Source: CAVSVP01 sp963731125
GTDB taxonomy: Bacteria; Pseudomonadota; Gammaproteobacteria; Competibacterales; Competibacteraceae
NCBI GenBank assembly: GCA_963731125.1
Contig: CAVSVP010000005.1
Span: 47,499 to 111,498 of the forward strand
DNA: 64,000 nucleotides
Reading direction: 5' to 3'
Part shown: in pieces, positions 27,422 to 37,430 of the stretch
Layout: each line of letters opens with the position of its first letter
How positions within the stretch are numbered: the stretch's first letter is position 1
The notes under the pieces: model-generated
The model's database searches: none
Told to the model about the DNA's origin: nothing
What the model saw: the letters and a program-made list of their open reading frames with translations, nothing else
Made by a program: the position numbers and the translations under genes

Positions 27422-29092
27422 ATGGGTCTGCTTGTTGGTATAGACTGGGTGGTCATCTTTTTGTACTTCGTGGCGGTTTTTGCCGTGGCGTACTGGGTGA
27501 CTAAGCGCGAATCGACCCGTGCATCCGCGGAAGGCTATTTCCTAGGCGGGCGCGATACCGGGTGGTTTGTCATTGGCGCCTCTCTGTTTGCCTCCAATAT
27601 TGGCTCTGAACATCTGGTGGGACTTGCCGGGACCGGAGCCGCCAGTGGAGTCGCCGTTGGGCAATTCGAGATTTTGGCCTCACTGATGCTGTTGATCCTG
27701 GGCTGGGTATTTGTCCCTTTCTATCTCAAGAGCGGGGTTTTTACTATGCCGGAATTTCTGGAGCGGCGTTATTCGCCGGCCGCCCGCTGGTATCTCGCCA
27801 TTATCTCGATTGTCGGTTACGTCCTGACCAAGATATCGGTCACCATCGCTGCCGGTGGTATCGTGTTCGAGGCCCTAATGGGCATCAATTTCTGGACCGG
27901 TGCGCTGGTGGTCGTGGTCGCCACGGGCATCTACACCGTATTCGGCGGTCTGCGCGCGGTACTTTATACCGATTTGTTGCAGATGTTTGTGCTGGTTGGC
28001 GGCTCAATTACCGTCACTGTAATTGGTCTGAACGCTCTTGGTGGTTGGGATGTGATGTACGAGACGGCCGGCAGTGACTTTTTTACGCTGTGGAAGCCTA
28101 TATCCGACCCCAGCTTCCCGTGGACCGGCATTCTGCTGGGAGCCCCCATATTAGGGGTCTGGTACTGGTGCACCGACCAATTTATCGTGCAGCGTGTTTT
28201 GGCAGCCAAGAACATAGATAACGCCCGTCGGGGAACCATTTTCGGGGGTGTGTTAAAAGTACTGCCACTGTTCATCTTTGTCATTCCGGGAGTCATTGCC
28301 TATTCACTGGCACAGCAGGGTAAGCTGGAATTGACCGACCCGGACCAAGCTTTGCCGACCCTGATTGGTGTGCTACTTCCGGCTGGGCTCAAGGGCCTGG
28401 TGGTGGCGGGACTGCTTGCCGCGCTGATGAGTTCGCTGTCGTCGGTGTTTAATTCGTGCTCAACTCTGATTACCTGGGATATTTATAAAAAACTGCATCC
28501 GCAGGCCACAGAGCGAACGCTGGTGTGGGTAGGGCAGATTTCCACGGTTGTGCTTGTCGGTTTTGGACTGCTGTGGATTCCGATGATGCAATTGATTTCC
28601 GGGCAGCTCTACCAGTATCTGCAAAGCGTGCAGGCCTATATTTCGCCGCCGATTGCCGCGGTCTTTCTGATCGGCATTTTCTGGGCGCGGGTTAACGCCC
28701 AGGGCGCCATCGTCTCGCTGATCGCCGGATTTGTGCTGGGTATGGGACGGCTGGTTGCCGAACTCAACCAAGATTCGCTCAGCGGGTTTTTCTACTGGTA
28801 CAGCGACATTAACTTCCTCCACTTTGCGCTGTTTCTGTTCGTGGTGTGCACGGTAATTTTAGTGCTAGTAAGCCTTATCACACCTGAGCCCTCGGCTAAG
28901 CATGTTGCCGGGATAACCTTTCAGACGGTGGAGCAAGAAGCACCCGTGCATGCGGAAGCCTTTGATATACCCGATGCCCAGGAGCATCTGCCTGAGTTTA
29001 CCAGCGATCCTCTATGGCGGCGCTGGGATCTGCGATTCTCCGTGTTATTAGCCATCATTGTTGGAATCATCTGGCTTTATTTTACCGGATAA
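27422..29092 (+). CDS. Sodium:solute symporter (SSS family, SGLT-like)
   Basis: A 556-residue polytopic inner-membrane protein with about 13-14 hydrophobic segments. SSS-family signatures include GYFLGGRDTGWFVIGASLFASNIGSEH near the N terminus (shown only in part by GRDTGWFVIGASLFASN), YTVFGGLRAVLYTDLLQ, and GLLAALMSSLSSVFNSCSTL, which contains sodium-site serines. The SGLT-like branch usually carries sugars or polyols. ATG 27422 follows GGAGGAATT. The PfkB-family kinase next door on the same strand suggests that the imported substrate is phosphorylated (inference). Confidence 0.9.
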   Translation: MGLLVGIDWVVIFLYFVAVFAVAYWVTKRESTRASAEGYFLGGRDTGWFVIGASLFASNIGSEHLVGLAGTGAASGVAVGQFEILASLMLLILGWVFVPFYLKSGVFTMPEFLERRYSPAARWYLAIISIVGYVLTKISVTIAAGGIVFEALMGINFWTGALVVVVATGIYTVFGGLRAVLYTDLLQMFVLVGGSITVTVIGLNALGGWDVMYETAGSDFFTLWKPISDPSFPWTGILLGAPILGVWYWCTDQFIVQRVLAAKNIDNARRGTIFGGVLKVLPLFIFVIPGVIAYSLAQQGKLELTDPDQALPTLIGVLLPAGLKGLVVAGLLAALMSSLSSVFNSCSTLITWDIYKKLHPQATERTLVWVGQISTVVLVGFGLLWIPMMQLISGQLYQYLQSVQAYISPPIAAVFLIGIFWARVNAQGAIVSLIAGFVLGMGRLVAELNQDSLSGFFYWYSDINFLHFALFLFVVCTVILVLVSLITPEPSAKHVAGITFQTVEQEAPVHAEAFDIPDAQEHLPEFTSDPLWRRWDLRFSVLLAIIVGIIWLYFTG

Positions 29093-29236
29093 TTCAGGAT
29101 ATCTGCCAAAGCCAGTTTTCTCGCACCTTATTCTCCCTTGCGAGGAGATGACTGGGGTAGATATTAGGTGCGGAACTCTTGCTTAGCGGGCGATAAAAAT
29201 CCTGTTGAACAACCACTTTTGGAGGAGAACGTTCTG

Positions 29237-30220
29237 ATGACAACATCATTTGATGTCGCCGTGCTAGGCCCCATACCAAGGGATCATATCACGACTTATC
29301 ATAACGAAGTGGTAGAGAAGTACGGCTGTGCGCTGTATACTGCGGTGGTGCTCTCAACGCTGACAGGCGATGGTTCCCGTATCGTACCTGTCGTGCACGT
29401 ACGGAAAGTTGATCAGAAACCTGTTCACAAGCTCTTGTCCCAGTTTCCTTATATGGATATCAGCCATGTGACTGCGGATGCCGACCAGGGCGATGTGATT
29501 ACGCTCAAGTACGTGGATCAGAACAAGCGCCTGGAGAGGCAAACTGGTTTTATGAACCCGATTGTGCCGGCGGATGTGCAGGATTTGCTGGATTTTGACG
29601 CTTTTGTCTTTGTTCCGGTGACGGATTTTGAGATATCCCTGAGTACTCTGGAGTATCTCAAGTCCAACAGTAAAGGCATTGTCATTTTTGACGCTCATGG
29701 CCCAACCAACGGTTGCACGCGTCATGGAGAGCGGTTCTTAAAGTTTTGGATTGACCGGGACTTATGGCTGCCGCACATTGATATCTTGAAAATGAATCTG
29801 GAAGAAGCGGGGGCTAGCTGGTTCGCCTCTGAATATGATTCACAAGCTCTGCAGGAAGTAGGTGAGCTTGCTTTGGACGAACTGCCGAAATTCGCCCGAC
29901 ATTGTCTGAGTCATGGGGTGAAGGCGGTGTACATTACGCTAGACGAATATGGATGTGCGGTATACTTCAATGATGAGAAAGGAAGACTGCGGGAGCACTT
30001 TATCAAAAGAATGCACGTTGATCGCGTGGTTGATACAACTGGGTGTGGAGACTCTTTCGCCGGCGGGTTGGCTTTTGGCTATTTGAAAACCCGTGATTAC
30101 GTGCAAGCCTGCTATTACGGCAATGCCGCGGGTGCTCAACGGTGCACTGGTACTGAATTGGCCGTTTACAAGAATCTTGAGGAAACCGAACGACAGATTG
30201 CGGAAACCTACCAATCTTAA
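29237..30220 (+). CDS. PfkB-family carbohydrate kinase
   Basis: A 327-residue ribokinase-fold kinase from ATG 29237, which is preceded by GGAGG at proper spacing; an upstream frame from 29168 is not supported. The C-terminal PfkB signature is DTTGCGDSFAGGLAFGYL, containing the catalytic aspartate. The N-terminal FDVAVLGPIPRDHI and ITLKYVDQNKRLERQTGF fit the substrate-lid half. Phosphorylates a sugar or nucleoside with ATP. It lies 144 bases downstream of the SGLT-like symporter. The exact substrate is unknown. Confidence 0.88.
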   Translation: MTTSFDVAVLGPIPRDHITTYHNEVVEKYGCALYTAVVLSTLTGDGSRIVPVVHVRKVDQKPVHKLLSQFPYMDISHVTADADQGDVITLKYVDQNKRLERQTGFMNPIVPADVQDLLDFDAFVFVPVTDFEISLSTLEYLKSNSKGIVIFDAHGPTNGCTRHGERFLKFWIDRDLWLPHIDILKMNLEEAGASWFASEYDSQALQEVGELALDELPKFARHCLSHGVKAVYITLDEYGCAVYFNDEKGRLREHFIKRMHVDRVVDTTGCGDSFAGGLAFGYLKTRDYVQACYYGNAAGAQRCTGTELAVYKNLEETERQIAETYQS

Positions 30221-30290
30221 GCACTTTACAAATGTTATTCGCAGCCTGCGCCTTGTGAATAATGTGGACTTGAGAAACCTGGTTGCCGTC

Positions 30291-31046
30291 ATGGCTGCTG
30301 AGCCGGTACTGAACAAGCAGGCTAAAGCACTGGCACAAGAACTCGAACTGCCCTTACTGGCGACTCCGCAAGACCCGCCCTTTACCTACCTATTGACTGT
30401 TACGGCCGCACGACTGGAGCTGCAAGCACAAGGCGTTGCGGCTCCAGGACCTATTTATGCTGATTTCGTCAGCGGTCCATTGGCCTATCGGCGCCGGTTC
30501 GGCGGCGGACGCAAGCAACCGCTAGCCAGAGCCGTCGGATTGCAAGGCAGCGTTAAACCGCGGGTATTGGACGTCACCGCCGGGTTGGGCCGGGACGCTT
30601 TTGTGCTGGCCTGCTTGGGTTGCATGGTACAGTTGGTAGAGCGTTCTCCCATCGTCGCAGCGCTGCTGCGTCAAGGTCTTGCGCGCGCTGCCGCCGATCC
30701 TGTTATCGGTGCGCTGGCGCAGGAGCTCCTATCAAAAATGATGGTGACCGATGGCCGTACATATATGAGAACGTTATCCGCAGCACAGCGCCCTGAGGTG
30801 GTGTATCTGGATCCCATGTATCCCCCACGTACCAAAACGGCGCTGGTCAAGAAAGAAATGCGGGTGCTAAAAAACATCGTCGGCGAGGATCAAGATGCGC
30901 CCGCTTTACTGGCCGCCGCTCTCGAGTGCGCCCGCCAGCGGGTGGTCGTTAAGCGCCCCCGGTGTGCCCCGCCGCTGACGGGACCCAAGCCTAGTCTGAA
31001 TATTGCCGCTAAAACCACCCGCTTCGACGTGTATTTGCTCCGTTGA
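30291..31046 (+). CDS. rsmJ: 16S rRNA (guanine1516-N2)-methyltransferase
   Basis: RsmJ (formerly YhiQ) transfers a methyl group from SAM to G1516 of 16S rRNA. The start at ATG 30291 (MAAEPVLNKQAKAL) is chosen over upstream starts that overlap the kinase gene; a GTG near 30257 is possible. Seen are YADFVSGPLAYRRRFGGGR, the SAM-site LDVTAGLGRDAFVLA, VERSPIVAALL and the catalytic YLDPMYPPR. About 252 residues, normal length. It converges on the EF-G-like gene, with only six bases between the stops. Confidence 0.93.
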   Translation: MAAEPVLNKQAKALAQELELPLLATPQDPPFTYLLTVTAARLELQAQGVAAPGPIYADFVSGPLAYRRRFGGGRKQPLARAVGLQGSVKPRVLDVTAGLGRDAFVLACLGCMVQLVERSPIVAALLRQGLARAAADPVIGALAQELLSKMMVTDGRTYMRTLSAAQRPEVVYLDPMYPPRTKTALVKKEMRVLKNIVGEDQDAPALLAAALECARQRVVVKRPRCAPPLTGPKPSLNIAAKTTRFDVYLLR

Positions 31047-31052
31047 GGTCTG

Positions 31053-33098
31053 CTAACCGGTATTCTGCTGCTGATGAGCGTCGCAAAGCCGCTGTTGAAT
31101 ATCAGCCGGTACCGCTTCGTAATGACTGAACTCAATATTATAAGAGCCTTGGCCTCCGGTCATGGATTTCAGTTGAGAGGCATAGCCTTCTAACTCGGCC
31201 AGTGGGACCTGCGCATTAATAGCCATCATTCCCCGTGCCCGGGTGTCGGCGCCACTGATGCGGCCCCGGCGTCCGGACAGATCACCGGTAATGGTGCCTA
31301 CGCTATCCGCTGGGGCTAGCGCTTCCATATTAACAATGGGTTCCAGTACCAGTGGCCGGGCCTTCCGTACCGCATCGAGAAAGGCCTCTCGACCTGCCGT
31401 CGCAAAGGCCACTTCCTTAGAATCCACAGGATGGTATTTGCCGTCGGTGGCGACGGCGCGAATGTCTTGCAGTGGGAAACCGGCAACAGCGCCGCTCTCC
31501 AGGACTTCGCGAATGCCTTTTTCAACGGCGGGGAGGAACTGTGTGGGGATGGTACCGCCCACCACCTCACTGGTAAATTCAAAGCCCGCGCCGCGCTCCA
31601 GCGGTTCGACACGGAGGAAAACTTCACCGAACTGTCCGGCGCCACCGGTTTGTTTTTTATGCCGGTGATGGCCCTCGGCGACTGCGCTGATCGTTTCTTT
31701 GTAGGCGATTTTTGGTGGCTTGGTTTCGAGATCAAGGCGATAGCGATCACGCATTTTTTCTAAGGTGATCCGCAGATGCAGATCGCTCAATCCGCGCAGC
31801 ACCGTTTCCCGGGTAGTCTGATTTTGCTCCACCGTCAGGCAGGGATCTTCCTCTAGCAGCTTATTTAACGTGTCCGAGAGTTTCTGCTCATCGCCTCGAG
31901 TAGCGGCTTTGATGGCTAGACCAAAGAGTGGTGCGGGAAACCGCAGGGGACGCAGATGAATATGGTCCTCGTCGTGAGAATCGTGCAGTACCGAGTCCCG
32001 GTGAATTTCATCTACCTTTGCCACGGCGCAGATATCGCCGGGTATACCAACCTCCACCTCCGGATGTTCCTTGCCATGCATTTGGAAAAGGTGCCCTACT
32101 TTAAAGGGCTTGCGAGCATCGCCAATAAACAGTTGGCTGTCCTTGGTGAGCGTGCCCTGATGGATGCGAAACATTGAGAGTTTGCCCACAAAAGGGTCAA
32201 TGGTGACTTTAAAAACATGCGCTAGAACATGTTGCTGAGGATCGGGAACGGCGTGAAATGCCTCAGCGTCAGCCTCTTCACCCCTCAGGAAGGGTTCTGG
32301 ATTGCCCTCGGCAGGATTGGGCAGAAGACGTACGAAGAAATCCAGCAATTCCGGCACGCCTGCTCCGGTACGGGCCGAAACGAAACAGATGGGTATTAAA
32401 TGGCTTTCACGCAAGGCTCTCTCGAAAGGATCGTGAAGCTGCTCGGGCTGGAGTTCCTCGCCCTGTTCCAGATACAGTTCCATGAGTGCTTCGTCCACTT
32501 CCACGACCTGGTCGACGATGGCCGTGTGTGCCTCGGCAACACTGGAAAAATCGCTCTTTCCCGCAGGGTTAAAAAAGCAATCTACGACTGCTGAGCCATT
32601 ATGGGTGGGCAAATTGATAGGCAGACATTCACTGCCAAAGGTTTCCCGAATCTGTTCTAGCAGTTCAGGCAAGTCAATGTTTTCGGCATCAATCTTATTG
32701 ATAATAATCATCCGGCATAGACGGCGCTCGGCAGCGCGTTCCATCATTCGCTGGGTCACTGTTTCGATGCCGGTTTGGGCGTTAATGACCACGGCGGCCG
32801 TTTCTACGGCTGGTAGTGCGGCGATGGCCTGTCCGATAAAATCAGGAAAGCCGGGGGTATCCACTAAATTGATATGGACACCTTGATAATCCAAATTCAC
32901 GATAGCAGCATCCAGAGAATGCTGATGAGCCTTTTCCTGGGGGTCGGAATCGCAGACCGTGTTCCCTTGTTCCACATTGCCTGGTGTGGCGATCCGCCCA
33001 CTATGAGCCAGTAGCGCTTCCGTTAAGGTGGTTTTTCCCGCTGTGCCGTGTCCGAGCAAAGCGATATTGCGGATAGACTCGGTGGTATAGTTGACCAT
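31053..33098 (-). CDS. Elongation factor G-like translational GTPase
   Basis: A 681-residue EF-G-like protein. The G1 loop GHGTAGKTTLTEALL differs from canonical EF-G AHIDAGKTT; G3 is DTPGFPDFIG and G4 is INKIDAEN. Domains II-V follow, with KTGGAGQFGEVFLRVEPL-like domain IV start (KKQTGGAGQFGEV) and YASQLKSMTGGQGSYNIEF in domain V. This is the divergent paralogue group (EF-G-like, sometimes called fusA2 or EF-G-II) whose role differs from standard translocation and is not settled. No neighbours from the str operon, supporting a secondary paralogue. Confidence 0.88.
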   Translation of the reverse strand: MVNYTTESIRNIALLGHGTAGKTTLTEALLAHSGRIATPGNVEQGNTVCDSDPQEKAHQHSLDAAIVNLDYQGVHINLVDTPGFPDFIGQAIAALPAVETAAVVINAQTGIETVTQRMMERAAERRLCRMIIINKIDAENIDLPELLEQIRETFGSECLPINLPTHNGSAVVDCFFNPAGKSDFSSVAEAHTAIVDQVVEVDEALMELYLEQGEELQPEQLHDPFERALRESHLIPICFVSARTGAGVPELLDFFVRLLPNPAEGNPEPFLRGEEADAEAFHAVPDPQQHVLAHVFKVTIDPFVGKLSMFRIHQGTLTKDSQLFIGDARKPFKVGHLFQMHGKEHPEVEVGIPGDICAVAKVDEIHRDSVLHDSHDEDHIHLRPLRFPAPLFGLAIKAATRGDEQKLSDTLNKLLEEDPCLTVEQNQTTRETVLRGLSDLHLRITLEKMRDRYRLDLETKPPKIAYKETISAVAEGHHRHKKQTGGAGQFGEVFLRVEPLERGAGFEFTSEVVGGTIPTQFLPAVEKGIREVLESGAVAGFPLQDIRAVATDGKYHPVDSKEVAFATAGREAFLDAVRKARPLVLEPIVNMEALAPADSVGTITGDLSGRRGRISGADTRARGMMAINAQVPLAELEGYASQLKSMTGGQGSYNIEFSHYEAVPADIQQRLCDAHQQQNTG

Positions 33099-33377
33099 TT
33101 TGGCCTCCTTTTGATTGCATTTTTATGTCATATGCTGCCACTCATTATAGAAGAATAGAAAACGCTATCGATTTTCCGTTATCGTGTCTTTTAAGGTACA
33201 GTGATGGGAAAAATGGCATACCATAGGCCGCAGGCAGCATAAGCCGACTCCTAGCCGCATAGGTTTAACTGGCTGTTTAATTAAAAATTTATTTAGTTTA
33301 ACAACATTTAACAGGCATTCCGTTAAGAACTTATAAAAACTTTTGTAATGTATCGGTATGATCAGGGGAAACCATCT

Positions 33378-34274
33378 ATGGCATCTTTTAGTAAATCCTT
33401 ACCTATTCTCTTGCTTGCCATTTGCCCTTTGGCGGTATACGGCGGCGATCAACAGATAAAGTGGAATAAGCTGCTGTATAAAGCGAATCCTTCTTTGCAA
33501 GCGGAATGGGGGACTCGTTTTGAACACGGTGAGGGTGTCTCACAAGATTATGGTCGTGCTATCGAGCTTTACTGTGCGGCGGCTAAACGGGGTTATGCTC
33601 CCGCCCAGTATCAACTGGGCTGGCTGTATGCTAACGGTCGTGGTGTCGAACGGGACGACGTGTTGGCTGCCGCCTGGTTTCGGCTGGCAGCCAAGCGCGG
33701 GCATACACAGGCCAAGAATATGCTCGCCATTATGGCGATTCGTGGTAAGAAGCGAGCGACTTGTGTGGTTCCTCCGGCGATGCGATTGACCCAAAGTCTG
33801 ACCGGAAAATTTTCCCGGCAACGCCGGCAAGTGGAAAAATGGGTACGGCGACTAGCACCTGATTATGGGTTGGATCCTATCCTGGTGTTGGCGGTTATTC
33901 AGGCGGAATCCAGTTTTAACAGTCAAGCGCGTTCGCCAAAGAATGCGCAAGGATTGATGCAACTGATGCCAGAAACTGCCGCCCGCTTTGGCATTCAAAA
34001 TCCTTTGGATCCCATCCAAAACCTGCATGGCGGTATGGCTTATTTGCGTTGGTTGTTGGCTTTTTTTCAGGGTAATGTGCGCTTAGTCTTAGCAGGCTAC
34101 AATGCCGGCGAGCAGGCGGTGCTCAAATACCATGGCGTTCCACCTTACGCAGAAACGCTTGCCTACGTTAGAAAAATTATCCAGCTTTATGGACATCTGA
34201 CGCATCCGCCGGTAGAGGCTGTTGTCGAGCCCGCTCCCATATTGGCCGCTTTGGAAACACGTGAATTGCAGTAA
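33378..34274 (+). CDS. Lytic transglycosylase with Sel1-like repeats
   Basis: About 298 residues from ATG 33378 (MASFSKSLPILLLAICPLAVYG, a signal peptide), preceded by AGGGGA. Two Sel1-like repeats (YGRAIELYCAAAKRGYAPAQ, DDVLAAAWFRLAAKRGHTQA) come first, then a SLT domain with the catalytic glutamate in VIQAESSFNSQA, followed by NAQGLMQLMPETA and AGYNAGEQAV. It cleaves peptidoglycan glycan strands in the periplasm. Followed three bases later by a GGCT-like gene. Confidence 0.9.
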   Translation: MASFSKSLPILLLAICPLAVYGGDQQIKWNKLLYKANPSLQAEWGTRFEHGEGVSQDYGRAIELYCAAAKRGYAPAQYQLGWLYANGRGVERDDVLAAAWFRLAAKRGHTQAKNMLAIMAIRGKKRATCVVPPAMRLTQSLTGKFSRQRRQVEKWVRRLAPDYGLDPILVLAVIQAESSFNSQARSPKNAQGLMQLMPETAARFGIQNPLDPIQNLHGGMAYLRWLLAFFQGNVRLVLAGYNAGEQAVLKYHGVPPYAETLAYVRKIIQLYGHLTHPPVEAVVEPAPILAALETRELQ

Positions 34275-34276
34275 AA

Positions 34277-34681
34277 ATGAACTATGCAAACCTCATTTTT
34301 GTCTACGGCACTCTACGCCGCGGCGAATACAATCATTATTTCCTCAAAAACGTTCCAAAACTGGCCATGCATCGCACTGCCCCTCGTTATACCCTGTTAC
34401 ACTTAGGTTGGTATCCTGCTGCCGTTGCGGGAGGAAATACGGCTATCGTGGGTGAGCTCTACCCTCTGAACCGGGCGCTGCTCCAGCGCTTGGACAGACT
34501 CGAAGAGTATCCAGACGAGTATATTCGAGAGCGTATACCGACCTCCTTCGGCTCTGCCTGGATGTACGTTTATCGGCATCCTGCTGCGCCTGATACGCCG
34601 ATCATTACCAATGGTGACTGGTCGCTGGGCAAAGAAAATAGGCTAATGCAAAGACGACGATGCGCTAATGTGTGCAGTTAG
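34277..34681 (+). CDS. Gamma-glutamylcyclotransferase-like (YtfP/GGCT) protein
   Basis: A 134-residue protein of the AIG2/GGCT fold. The signature FVYGTLRRGEYNHYFL forms the substrate loop; the likely catalytic glutamate lies in RLDRLEEYPDEYIRERI. Members release 5-oxoproline from gamma-glutamyl compounds or act on gamma-glutamyl amines. Starts three bases after the transglycosylase, so co-transcribed. The C terminus is lysine/arginine rich and ends in CANVCS. Confidence 0.85.
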   Translation: MNYANLIFVYGTLRRGEYNHYFLKNVPKLAMHRTAPRYTLLHLGWYPAAVAGGNTAIVGELYPLNRALLQRLDRLEEYPDEYIRERIPTSFGSAWMYVYRHPAAPDTPIITNGDWSLGKENRLMQRRRCANVCS

Positions 34682-34820
34682 GCCATTTGGCTGTTTTATT
34701 GAGTTGCCGAGAAGACAGTAAACCGGTCAATTGGCTGGATTAATCGCAATAGCAATCAGCGGTTTTTTCAAGGTTCCGGATATGGCACTGAAGGCGTATT
34801 CATTAGTTTTCCTCCGAATG

Positions 34821-34926
34821 TATAGATCTGGAAGCTGTTATCAAGACCGTCTGCTGCATGGATGCCGCAGTCGAGCTTATAGGGATGTATTAACGGCGTG
34901 TCTTGAGAATAACTTCCAGATCTATA
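34821..34926. repeat. Palindromic repeat family B, copy 1
   Basis: Arms TATAGATCTGGAAGCTGTTA and its partner AACTTCCAGATCTATA pair over about 25 bases, enclosing a second hairpin CTGCATGGATGCCGCAG and the segment AGGGATGTATTAA. The same element occurs inverted at 47317-47422, and with different arms at 37321-37430. It is the only structure I see in the 34682-35158 gap, apart from the ribosome site of the next gene. Confidence 0.8.
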
Positions 34927-35158
34927 AAATTAAAATTGTTAAAATTGCGTAAATTGTTCGTGCTCGGTATTTTTCAGTGAGTGCATGGGTTTTATTCTCT
35001 TGACTCTCGTAGCATTGATCCAGGCACCAATGCTCATCAGTTATTTTAAGCAGGAGCACTAAACCTCTAGCGTTTTACCTCGGGTCGTTTGAGAAGGACT
35101 CGCGGGCTCCATCCAAAGATGACAGCTGCTCTGTGTCGATTTTCCGAGGTGTTCTATT

Positions 35159-37252
35159 GTGTCTGAACGAAAACTTTCTCCCGCAGTTCTAGCCGATTAC
35201 TTTGGCTTCCGGCGCATGCCCTTTTTGGGGGCGGGACTCGACGGTTTTTTTAATACTCCCTGCCATGAAGGGGCTTACCGTGATTTACGGGAAGGAATCC
35301 AGCGTCGCCAGGGATTAGTGGTGTTAACCGGTCAGCCGGGTGTCGGTAAGACGTTACTGCTGCGTAAATTATTTCATGAGGTTCCTGAGCATTTCAGGCT
35401 CATTAGGGCCTATTCGACTAACCTGACCTTTGATGAATTGCTAAATTTTATCTGTGATTACCTCGGGCTTTCTACATTAGATGCAGACCAAAATAAGAAA
35501 ATTAAAATACTGAAAGCGCATCTGCAAAGTAGCCTTGAAAATGGTTCGCATGTTGTTTTGCTAATTGATGATGCGCACGAACTTCATGAAAACGTACTCC
35601 GTCAGCTGTTGCACCTGCTCCAGTCTGAATCCGAACAGTTTTATTTGCCGACTGTCTTGAGTGGTGAATCGGTATTGGAGAAATTATTGGCGCATCAGCA
35701 GGATGTCCTGGCGAGTCATTTTGAAATCAGCTATGTCCGCTTGGCACGACTCGGCAGTGCCGAGGTGACCGACTTTATTCGTCATCAGTTGCAGATTGCC
35801 GGTGGTTCGGCTTCCGAGGCTTTATTTCCAGCGCCGGTGATGCAGCGCATTGTTCACCACGCCAGGGGTATTCCCCAACTGGTTAATGCTATCGGTTACC
35901 ATGCTTTATTAATTGCTTATTTGTCTGAGCAGAATAGCGTTTTTATCGAAATGGTTGAGGAAGCGGCTGGTGATGCGTTATGCGATTATCTCCAGTTGGG
36001 CACCGAACCTGGTAAACAATCCGTCTTAAGGATAACGGAAGCGACTGAGGCAGTTGGCGAACCTTTGCAGGGTGAAGCGGATGATAAGGAAGCGGTTGAA
36101 CTGGGGCATGTTCCTTTTTTCGAGTGGCAACATCAGTCCCATAACTCAGTTCCGGAAACCATTCCTCAGTTCGCTGTTGATCAAAAAGAGACGGATAGCC
36201 AAAGTACGGCAGTGTTAGCCGTAGCAGATAAATTGCCCGCCGACTATAAACCAGGGTCGTTGCAAGACGAACTCGAATCGCTACAGGCTTTGGTTAGGGC
36301 ATCGCGCAGCGGTAATGCCCGTGGCCAACCGCGTAAAGGAACTTCAGTTAAGCGCCGAGGGTTATTGATTACCCTCTGTTTAGTGATATTGTTCGGCGCT
36401 GGCATTGCCTATCTCGAATACAAACGCTACGACTATGTGGATTTCTTAGCAGATTCCACGGTCAATCTGGCCGCTAAGCTTAAGGAGGCAGGAACGACAG
36501 CGTTATCGTTTATCAAAACGTCGACCCAATCATGGCGAGAACAAAATCACGATGAAGAACAGTCAGCGTCTGAAGAGCCAGGCACAGTCGCGCCGGCTTT
36601 GCTTTCCCCTGGCACGTTAAACTCTCCGGACGGTGCGACCAGTCATGAGCTTGTACCGATGGTTCCGAAAATGCCTCAGCGCGCGGTGCAGACGAACTCT
36701 TCGTCCAGACCGATGTCCGCTGCGGCACTGTTGTCTTGGATGGCGACTCCACTGTCGGTGCACGCACCAGAGCGTGCGTCATCGGTTGTCGTGAGACAGA
36801 GTCGGTTACGGCAGTCAGCGTCTGCTCGCGTCATAAAACCTGTGCTGGGTGCTACTGATGCCGATACCATGTTTTCTGTCGTCGATTATCTTCGCCGCGG
36901 CGATCGCATGCTGACGGCAGGAGATGTGATCTCTGCCCGTCTGTTTTATGAAGCGGCCCTCACCACTGGAGATAGTGAAGCCATTACCGCTATCGGCCGG
37001 ACCTTTGATCCGGTGAGCTTAACCCGGATGGGGTTAGGGGCTTCCCATGCCAATCCGATCAAGGCAGCGCAATGGTATCTAAAGGCGGCGAAAGCAGGTG
37101 ATCCTGAAGCCTATAAACACCGCGAAGGACTGCGGCGTTGGCTGACACAGTCAAGCTCGCTAACGGAAACGCAGAAACGAACGCTGCGGCGTTTACTGAA
37201 TGAACCCATTTTTTCTTCTACACCAGTCACAAAATCCGCAGGCATTGGCTAA
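35159..37252 (+). CDS. ExeA/MshM-like AAA ATPase with membrane segment and Sel1-like C terminus
   Basis: A 697-residue protein starting at GTG 35159 behind GAGGTG. Residues about 1-280 form an ExeA-type AAA ATPase: YFGFRRMPF, Walker A GQPGVGKTLLL, Walker B VVLLIDDAHE, and ARGIPQLVNAIGYHAL. A single membrane helix, RRGLLITLCLVILFGAGIAY, lies near residue 410, so the ATPase faces the cytoplasm and the rest the periplasm. The periplasmic part is low-complexity, ending in a Sel1/TPR-like segment (GDVISARLFYEAALTTGDSEA). ExeA-like proteins help assemble secretins or pili; no such genes are in this window. A related function in cell-envelope assembly is inference. Confidence 0.82.
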   Translation: MSERKLSPAVLADYFGFRRMPFLGAGLDGFFNTPCHEGAYRDLREGIQRRQGLVVLTGQPGVGKTLLLRKLFHEVPEHFRLIRAYSTNLTFDELLNFICDYLGLSTLDADQNKKIKILKAHLQSSLENGSHVVLLIDDAHELHENVLRQLLHLLQSESEQFYLPTVLSGESVLEKLLAHQQDVLASHFEISYVRLARLGSAEVTDFIRHQLQIAGGSASEALFPAPVMQRIVHHARGIPQLVNAIGYHALLIAYLSEQNSVFIEMVEEAAGDALCDYLQLGTEPGKQSVLRITEATEAVGEPLQGEADDKEAVELGHVPFFEWQHQSHNSVPETIPQFAVDQKETDSQSTAVLAVADKLPADYKPGSLQDELESLQALVRASRSGNARGQPRKGTSVKRRGLLITLCLVILFGAGIAYLEYKRYDYVDFLADSTVNLAAKLKEAGTTALSFIKTSTQSWREQNHDEEQSASEEPGTVAPALLSPGTLNSPDGATSHELVPMVPKMPQRAVQTNSSSRPMSAAALLSWMATPLSVHAPERASSVVVRQSRLRQSASARVIKPVLGATDADTMFSVVDYLRRGDRMLTAGDVISARLFYEAALTTGDSEAITAIGRTFDPVSLTRMGLGASHANPIKAAQWYLKAAKAGDPEAYKHREGLRRWLTQSSSLTETQKRTLRRLLNEPIFSSTPVTKSAGIG

Positions 37253-37320
37253 GACACCAGCAACAGCGCTAAGAGTCAACATACCGTTAGCTATGTCTAA
37301 TCTCAGTTCGACATAAAATA

Positions 37321-37430
37321 CTTCAAGCATCAGGTGCTTATTCCGGAAAACGCGGTAAATACATCCCGGTAAGCTTGACGGCGGTATCCATACCGCCGAC
37401 ATTTCCTGCATAAGCACCTGACACTTGAAG
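37321..37430. repeat. Palindromic repeat family B, copy 2 (alternate arms)
   Basis: Outer arms CTTCAAGCATCAGGTGCTTA and TAAGCACCTGACACTTGAAG pair with each other but differ in sequence from the arms of the other two copies. The core is shared: CGCGGTAAATACATCCCGGT followed by the CGGCGGTATCCATACCGCCG hairpin. Lies between the ExeA-like gene and pncB, which converge here. Confidence 0.75.

Noticed and set aside
34731..34952. 73-residue open frame after the GGCT-like gene
   Set aside because: It runs through the palindromic repeat at 34821-34926 and has no ribosome site or family features.
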